A stretch of DNA of 39,595 bases from Nitrospira sp. SG-bin2 (GTDB taxonomy: Bacteria; Nitrospirota; Nitrospiria; Nitrospirales; Nitrospiraceae): the NCBI GenBank assembly GCA_002083405.1, contig LVWT01000052.1, positions 1 through 39,595 of the forward strand, given 5' to 3'. Position numbers and translations under genes: made by a program. Under the pieces are notes generated by a model. The model had not been told where the DNA came from and searched no databases. It saw only the letters and a program-made list of their open reading frames with translations. Every line of letters starts with the position of its first letter. The first letter of the stretch is position 1. Shown here one piece after another: positions 34,762 through 39,595 of this stretch.

Positions 34762-34859
34762 GGAAGGTCTGATCAATTCAAAATTTCAGACAACAATCAG
34801 TCGGATTCCACGAGTTTTGAACGCTGGCTGATCGAAAACGGGAATTAATCAGACCTTCC
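34762..34859. mobile_element. 98-bp miniature inverted-repeat element, IS5-like ends
   Basis: The left end GGAAGGTCTGATCAATTC (34762-34779) and the complement of 34842-34859 match at 17 of 18 positions. The element is flanked on both sides by CTAA (34758-34761 and 34860-34863), a 4-bp target duplication fitting the YTAR target of IS5 elements, whose ends resemble GGAAGGTGCGAA. It encodes nothing and would need a transposase in trans. It lies 51 bases upstream of the start of the TPR lipoprotein gene, in its promoter region. Confidence 0.8.
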
Positions 34860-34910
34860 CTAATGACCAGGCGCCGCGTATCTGCTACGCATATGTAGAA
34901 GGAAAACAGC

Positions 34911-37199
34911 ATGCCCCATCCTTCCCGCTACTTCTTCACAGCCCTTTGCCTCTTCGTCTTGGTCTTTCATGGCTGTAATCAAGCATCACCGGAAACTCAA
35001 AAGACGAAGCATCTTGAACGAGCTGCCGGGTACATGGAGAAAGGGCAACTCCAGGAGGCGCTTATTGAATATATGAACGTGACAAAAGCCGATCCAGCCA
35101 ATGCTGAAGCCTACTACCAAATGGCCGTGATCCATCTGAAGCTTGGCGGGCGCACGAATCTCCAGAAAGCCTTCGTGGAGTTGACTCAGACCCTTGAACT
35201 CAACAAAAACAACCGTGACGCTCAAGTTAAAATCGGCGAGCTCTACCTGCTCGGCAATGAGCCGGCAAAGGCGCGGGAGCAGGCCGACCTCATCCTGGCG
35301 TCGGCCCCTCAGGATAAAGATGCATTGGTCATTCGGGGTCGAAGCCTCCTCAACGAACAACGGTTTCAAGACGGGATTGTAGAGCTTAAGAACGCCCTTG
35401 CCCTCGACCCTAAGAATGTCGGCGTTTATCTGGAACTCTCGCGCGCCTACTTTTTCGCCAAGGATCGAGCTGCCGCCGAAAACATGCTGCACCAGGGACT
35501 GACCGCTAACCCCGGATCCACAGATCTCATGCTGGCCTTGGGAGACTTCCAACTTTCAATCGACAAACCTGATCTCGCAGAAGCCTCGTACAAAAAGGTG
35601 GTGGATATCGCACCCGAGAACGAAGTCGGACGACTGCGGCTTGCCGGATTATACCAGCGCATCAACAAACTTGCGGAAGCGGAAGGGGTATTCCAAAAAT
35701 GGGCTGCCGCCTATCCTCAGAACGAACAGCCCCAGATCTACCTGGGTGATTTCTATAGCTGGATCGGAAATCCCGGGAAGGCCCTCGCGAGCTATCGACG
35801 CGCCGAAGAGCTGAATCCAAAGTCCGCCATTGCCCGAGACAAATTAATCGCGACGTATCTCGACGCAGGCAACCTGGCCGACGCCGAACCCAAGGTCAAA
35901 GCGATACTCGGCCACAATCCCGACGACATAAGCGGACGCTTTTTCAAAACACGCATCCTCTTGGGCAGAGGCAATCTGGACGATGCCATTTCCGGCTTCC
36001 AAACCCTGATCACGGCAAATCCTGACTTTGCCCCCGCATACTACTTCCAGGGGATCGCCTATGTAAAAAAACGTCAACTCCCGCAGGCACGAGCCGCCTT
36101 TACCGAGACAGTCAGACGCAATCCGTCCCTTCCAGAAGCCCGGACCGCCCTTGCCGAACTGCTGCTGGCCGAAGGGGCGGTGGATCTGGCACTGGAACAT
36201 GCGCAGGCCGCCGTCCAACTCAATCCGCGAAACGTCCAGGCCGCCGTCATCGCAGGCGACGCCTATCTCCGGAAGGGGGATCTTGCCAAGAGCAAGCAGG
36301 TCTATGAGGCCATCGCAAAAGCGCTGCCGAAGGAAGCCCTGGGCCCCTACCGCCTTGGCCTCGTAGCCCGCGCCGAAAAGAACGACACAAAGGCGTTGGC
36401 CTATTTCGAAGATGCCCTTACCCTCAAACCCAGCGCCATTGAGCCGATCGCCCAAATCGCTGTTATGAAGATCGCACAGGGCAAATCAACCGAAGCACGA
36501 GAACGCGTGACCCAGCAGGCGGCCACGACCCCGACAAGCGCGCTACACCAGAATTTGCTCGGCGAACTCTGTTTGGCCGTGAAGGATATGGACAGGGCAG
36601 AAACAGCATTCAAGAAAGCCCTCGAACTGGACCCCGCTCTACTCGGATCCTATCTGAACCTCGGGCAAGTCTATTACCAAACCGGCAAGACAGACCACGC
36701 GGCCTCAGAGTACGAAACCGTCCTGACCAAGGCTCCACAGACGCTTCAGGCTCACATGATGCTCGGGATCATTCACGAGCAGAAGAAAGAGTACGACAAA
36801 GCCAAAGCGCGTTATGAAAAGATCCTGGCGCTCAATCCCAAATTCGCACCGGCGGCCAACAACCTGGCCTGGTTGCTCGTTGATCAGGGCGGCAACCTTG
36901 ATGTGGCGCTCAACCATGCGCAAACCGCTCGCGAACAACAACCGACCGACCCCTCGATTGCCGACACAATGGGATGGCTGTATTACAAAAAGAACGCGTA
37001 TGTGCTCGCCCTTGGGCTGCTCAAAGAAGCGGTGGAAAAACTGCCGACAAACCCGCTCGTCCAGTTTCACATGGGAATGGCACAGTACAAGAACGGAGAC
37101 AAAGAGGGCGCAAAACGGTCGCTTCAAACAGCGTTGAAACTCAATCCGCGCTTCCCCGGATCGGACGAAGCCCGAACAACGTTGGAAGGGCTCAAGTAG
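34911..37199 (+). CDS. prsT: PEP-CTERM system TPR lipoprotein, PrsT-like (762 aa)
   Basis: A lipoprotein signal ends at FHGC (Cys22). The rest is almost entirely TPR helices, about 20 repeats of 34 residues (for example LGSYLNLGQVYYQTGKTDHA and MGWLYYKKNAYVLALGLLKEA). Length and layout match PrsT, a TPR protein found with exopolysaccharide loci of bacteria that have PEP-CTERM sorting, where it is thought to act in the envelope during polysaccharide or protein export. The ATG has AAGGAAA upstream. An IS5-like element sits before it. No exosortase is in the window, but a PEP-CTERM cargo gene lies 2 kb away. Confidence 0.88.
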   Translation: MPHPSRYFFTALCLFVLVFHGCNQASPETQKTKHLERAAGYMEKGQLQEALIEYMNVTKADPANAEAYYQMAVIHLKLGGRTNLQKAFVELTQTLELNKNNRDAQVKIGELYLLGNEPAKAREQADLILASAPQDKDALVIRGRSLLNEQRFQDGIVELKNALALDPKNVGVYLELSRAYFFAKDRAAAENMLHQGLTANPGSTDLMLALGDFQLSIDKPDLAEASYKKVVDIAPENEVGRLRLAGLYQRINKLAEAEGVFQKWAAAYPQNEQPQIYLGDFYSWIGNPGKALASYRRAEELNPKSAIARDKLIATYLDAGNLADAEPKVKAILGHNPDDISGRFFKTRILLGRGNLDDAISGFQTLITANPDFAPAYYFQGIAYVKKRQLPQARAAFTETVRRNPSLPEARTALAELLLAEGAVDLALEHAQAAVQLNPRNVQAAVIAGDAYLRKGDLAKSKQVYEAIAKALPKEALGPYRLGLVARAEKNDTKALAYFEDALTLKPSAIEPIAQIAVMKIAQGKSTEARERVTQQAATTPTSALHQNLLGELCLAVKDMDRAETAFKKALELDPALLGSYLNLGQVYYQTGKTDHAASEYETVLTKAPQTLQAHMMLGIIHEQKKEYDKAKARYEKILALNPKFAPAANNLAWLLVDQGGNLDVALNHAQTAREQQPTDPSIADTMGWLYYKKNAYVLALGLLKEAVEKLPTNPLVQFHMGMAQYKNGDKEGAKRSLQTALKLNPRFPGSDEARTTLEGLK

Positions 37200-37421
37200 G
37201 AAACAGGTGGGCACGTGAAACGCGGTCGGTCAAAGGAGCGTATGGCTGCAAATGGCACGTGATCGTATGGGAGCAGATGTGAGAGCATATAGTCTATGGC
37301 ACAAGACCGGATTGGAATGCCATGCCATCGGCAGCTCGTTTCCCTGGCTCGTGCCTCATACCATCAGCCATAAACTCCCAGCCCCATGCCGCCATAAGCC
37401 ATTCGCCAATGGCAGACACGG

Positions 37422-37739
37422 TTAGGCGGCGACGGTTGCCAGCTTGCCGGATTTCTTTCTCGCCTTGGTCACCCGGATTTCAATGTTCCGATTCAGCCGA
37501 AGCAGAAACGAAAATAATCGATCCAGCGTGAAGCCCGTCAACTGGCCGTGCTTGAGCTTCGAGAGATCAGGTTGTGCCGCACCAATCACCGCAGCTGCCT
37601 CCTTTTGTGTCAGACGCCGACTCTCGATGATCTTGATAATGTGCAGGGCGAGATCGGCCTTGGCCTGATACTCCTCGGGATTTTCAAAGCCAAGATCCTT
37701 GAAGATATTGTCCGAACCTCGTGTAATCTTCTCGTTCAT
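37422..37739 (-). CDS. higA: HigA-like antitoxin, XRE family (105 aa)
   Basis: A helix-turn-helix domain spans about residues 30-85, with RRLTQKEAAAVIGAAQPDLSKLKHGQLTGFTLDRLFSFL holding the two DNA-reading helices. The tail is basic (RVTKARKKSGK). Antitoxins of this family bind the toxin and, with it, repress their own promoter. The start overlaps the toxin stop by four bases (ATGA), so the two proteins are made in a coupled way. Toxin-first order is typical of HigBA. Confidence 0.93.
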   Translation of the reverse strand: MNEKITRGSDNIFKDLGFENPEEYQAKADLALHIIKIIESRRLTQKEAAAVIGAAQPDLSKLKHGQLTGFTLDRLFSFLLRLNRNIEIRVTKARKKSGKLATVAA

Positions 37740-38101
37740 GGTGTGGCTCCTTTGCTATCTACAATCGCCAGCTTCAAACGCTGCACGATCAAATCCATCT
37801 CCTTGGGCGGGACTGCGATTCCGCTCTTCGATTTCTTCTGGAAACAATGCAGCACGTAGATCTTCTCCTTCAACTTCGCAATATAGACTACCCGGTACGC
37901 ATTCCCTTCATAACGCTCGCGCAACTCATACACACCGCCTAGATTTCCCTTCAAGGGTTTTGCCGACGGCGGCAGTTCCCCCAGTTGCACCCGGCACAAC
38001 CCAAATCCAAAGGCCTGTTGAACTTCGTCGGGAAAGAACTTGAGGTCCTCACGGGAAGACCCGATCCAGTCGACTGGCTTCCCTTTCGGCCTCATATCCA
38101 T
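37736..38101 (-). CDS. higB: HigB-like toxin of the phage Gp49/RelE superfamily (121 aa)
   Basis: The protein matches the Gp49-like (RelE/HigB) family: VDWIGSSREDLKFFPDEVQQAFGFGL near the N-terminus, LKGNLGGVYELRERYEGNAYRVVYIAKL in the centre and YVLHCFQKKSKSGIAVPPKEM near the end. Relatives are ribosome-dependent mRNA interferases that cut mRNA during translation. The basic catalytic surface residues (Arg, Lys of YRVVY and FQKKSK) are retained, so the toxin looks active. It precedes and overlaps its antitoxin gene. ATG 38101 lies at the predicted transcription start; a second in-frame ATG follows at 38095. Confidence 0.93.
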   Translation of the reverse strand: MDMRPKGKPVDWIGSSREDLKFFPDEVQQAFGFGLCRVQLGELPPSAKPLKGNLGGVYELRERYEGNAYRVVYIAKLKEKIYVLHCFQKKSKSGIAVPPKEMDLIVQRLKLAIVDSKGATP

Positions 38102-38136
38102 GAAGTAGTTATAGCAAATATACTATACTCCGTAAA
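38099..38136 (-). promoter_or_regulatory. HigBA promoter with palindromic operator, leaderless start
   Basis: On the minus strand TTTACG (38136-38131) and TATAAC (38113-38108) are separated by exactly 17 bases. A start seven bases after the -10 falls on the toxin ATG at 38101, so the mRNA would be leaderless. The near-perfect palindrome TATAGTATATTTGCTATA (38110-38127) overlaps spacer and -10, the usual place of an antitoxin operator. Confidence 0.6.
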
Positions 38137-38210
38137 GGTGCCTATCAGGGCATGATGGAGTCAGCGGTCTTCCTCGACCCGAAAATCGAGAAACTGCCCT
38201 GCTCCCCGTT

Positions 38211-39187
38211 TCAGTTCGATCTCTGGAGGGTGGCTTCGAACGAAGCCAGCCGCTCCTTGGTCGGTGGATGGGTTTGAACCAGCCCTTGTCCCTGCCCACC
38301 CTGCTGAGCCTCAATGCTTTCCAGTCTCTCCACACGCGCTTGATGGCCGACAGTTCATACCCGGCCCGTGCCATGAGGTAGGCGCCCACATAATCAGCTT
38401 GTGCCTCAAGCGACGGTCTGGGAGGCAGCTTGTCGGGGGGATCTGATCCCTCTCCCCTTGTCGTGAAGACTGCCCGCAACATCGCCTGCAATTTCATATT
38501 TTGATCGTGCTTAGGAGATTGTGGGCGATTTCATGAGCCAATACCCAGGCGAGTTCATTACCCGATCGTACAAATCGCATCAGGCCCGTGGTGACCACGA
38601 TCTGCCTTCCATTGGACATCGCATTGACGACATCCGATCGAAGCAAACTCAGCGTAAATCGGCAGAACGGCGCTGCATCGAGCCACAGTCGAAGCCGATG
38701 TCCCGACCGCATCACATCAAGCTGCAACGGCTGAACTCTGGCCCTGGTCAAGCGCCGAACCAAATCACTGGCCGCTGACGCAGCCTCCGTAGAGACATCC
38801 CGCGTATTTGATCTCGATCAGTTGATCTCCCGTCTGAAGCCCAACACGTGCGGCAGACGAGCGGACACAGACCTGACTCACCACAATGCCTCGCCCGGAC
38901 TCTGATCTTGCTTGGAAATCAGGCATTGGGCCGTCTTCAAGCACAAACCCGTACGTCCCTTCCTGGTCAAACGGACACAGGTCCGCCGAAGCCAGCAAAA
39001 TGGGGAACGCCACAGTCTGTACCCGAGACAACATTGCAGCCTCGCGCTCCTCCCGATAAGGGACAGCCGTCTCAGGGCGAACACCTGTGCAGGCGCTCAA
39101 CATACAAATCAGAAACAGCGCAAGACCGGGCAAGAGTCCAGCTGTTGAACGGAACCTGCTTACCACCGCTCCTAGTTCAGAAATCAT
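38211..39187 (-). pseudogene. M48 metalloprotease lipoprotein with PDZ domain, broken by three frameshifts
   Basis: Three frames together form one gene. The first (39187 to about 38805) encodes a lipoprotein signal (LSAC) and a PDZ-like domain (VRSSAARVGLQTGDQLIEI). After a shift the second continues as AASDLVRRLTRA and contains the zinc site LAHEIAHNLL (HExxH). The third (from 38497) carries EAQADYVGAYLMARAGYEL, with the third zinc-ligand region. Near 38330-38338 the frame changes again to VERLESIEAQQGG and ends THPPTKERLASFEATL, stop at 38211-38213; this matches the family C-terminus. Such periplasmic proteases act in envelope quality control. Three indels in one gene suggest decay, although assembly error cannot be ruled out. 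Confidence 0.85.
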
Positions 39188-39204
39188 CTGCAGCCACGCC
39201 AAAA

Positions 39205-39242
39205 CAAAAAGGCCAGCCCCCCTACCTCGGAGGACTGGCCTT
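39205..39242 (-). terminator. Rho-independent terminator of the PEP-CTERM gene
   Basis: AAGGCCAG (39209-39216) and CTGGCCTT (39235-39242) form an 8-bp stem that extends with further G-C pairs, and on the minus strand it is followed by TTTTTGTTTT. It lies 24 bases past the stop of the PEP-CTERM protein gene and in front of the broken M48 gene. Confidence 0.8.
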
Positions 39243-39265
39243 CCCGCTCACTATCTTTTCGTGAG

Positions 39266-39595
39266 TTAGACTTTTGCGAACTTCCGTCTCCAGATCCCCA
39301 TCCCGGCCAATCCGGCACCAAGCAAGAGCAAGGACGCAGGTTCAGGGACACTCGCGCTTGGCGTCCCCCAGATTGAAACATGGGAGATGGCTCCTCGACG
39401 TGGCCAAAAATCACTCAGGTTGATGGTTTCGGTTCCATTCCAGTTCTGCAAATTATAGAAATAATACGATGGCTGATGATTCCCATCCTTAATAGCCAGA
39501 TAGCAAGACGGGCAGCCGATTGAAGCGCCGCCGGTGAAGGCGATCGTCGCACCTGATGGGTCCGTAAGCTCCCCCTCAACTGAGACGGTCCATAA
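39266..39595 (-). CDS. PEP-CTERM sorting-signal protein, 3' part (109 aa visible)
   Basis: The frame is open to the right window edge, so the start and signal peptide are missing. The last 27 residues are a classic PEP-CTERM signal: VPEPASLLLLGAGL, a hydrophobic helix, then the basic end WRRKFAKV. Exosortase cuts such tails and passes the protein to the surface or matrix. The visible body is a beta-rich domain (ATIAFTGGASIGCPSCYLAI, SYYFYNLQNWNG, AISHVSIWG) with a CPSC pair. Function is unknown. A strong terminator follows. It is a likely client of the PrsT-linked export system. Confidence 0.93.
   Translation of the reverse strand, partial: LWTVSVEGELTDPSGATIAFTGGASIGCPSCYLAIKDGNHQPSYYFYNLQNWNGTETINLSDFWPRRGAISHVSIWGTPSASVPEPASLLLLGAGLAGMGIWRRKFAKV

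Noticed and set aside
38490..38510. Programmed ribosomal frameshift at the second break of the M48 gene
   Set aside because: No slippery heptamer in the right phase was seen, and two other breaks in the same gene argue for simple decay or error.

Overview
The window (about 39.6 kb, moderately GC-rich, no rRNA, tRNA or CRISPR seen) looks chromosomal and comes from a Gram-negative diderm. Outer-membrane and envelope proteins abound: an OmpA-type lipoprotein, a predicted beta-barrel, a secretin and several lipoproteins. The mix of a PrsT-like TPR lipoprotein, a PEP-CTERM cargo protein, a hybrid type II secretion/type IV pilus operon with a cohesin-domain secretin, and many small conserved unknowns fits Nitrospirota (Nitrospira-like). 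That assignment is inference from gene content; no phylogenetic marker is present.

Left third (1-14.8 kb): mostly short, singly transcribed genes. These are two unknown proteins, an OB-fold exported protein, a lipoprotein, a predicted outer-membrane protein with internal duplication, an RRM RNA-binding protein, a PilZ protein and an OmpA-like lipoprotein. Next come a SnoaL-like exported protein whose reading frame continues for 97 codons beyond an amber stop, a LysE-type exporter, small unknowns, and a large lipoprotein joining a PQQ-type sugar dehydrogenase domain to a diheme cytochrome. The region ends with a rhodanese plus membrane protein pair, a YajD-like HNH protein, inorganic pyrophosphatase, a VF530-type DNA-binding protein and YaeQ.

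Middle (14.8-28.6 kb): a compact minus-strand gene array, read from right to left. It encodes a TPR-secretin-cohesin lipoprotein, two pseudopilins, a LysM lipoprotein, a GspF platform protein, a GspE ATPase, PilM/PilN/PilO-like proteins, a PilP/GspC-like protein and a pseudopilin-like protein without Glu5. The array ends with proA (proline synthesis) and an unknown 596-residue protein. The parts form a nearly complete envelope-spanning type II secretion-like machine; a prepilin peptidase and a retraction ATPase are absent here. The cohesin domain and the LysM lipoprotein suggest links to an extracellular partner and to peptidoglycan.

Right part (28.6-39.6 kb): surface-polysaccharide and PEP-CTERM related functions. 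There is a repeat-like intergenic element, a UDP-sugar dehydrogenase, a secreted protein with five BACON repeats plus FN3, a lone MacB-type permease and a 98-bp IS5-like miniature element with a CTAA target duplication. After these come the PrsT-like TPR lipoprotein, a HigBA toxin-antitoxin pair with an apparently leaderless promoter, an M48 metalloprotease gene broken by three frameshifts, and the 3' part of a PEP-CTERM protein cut by the window edge.
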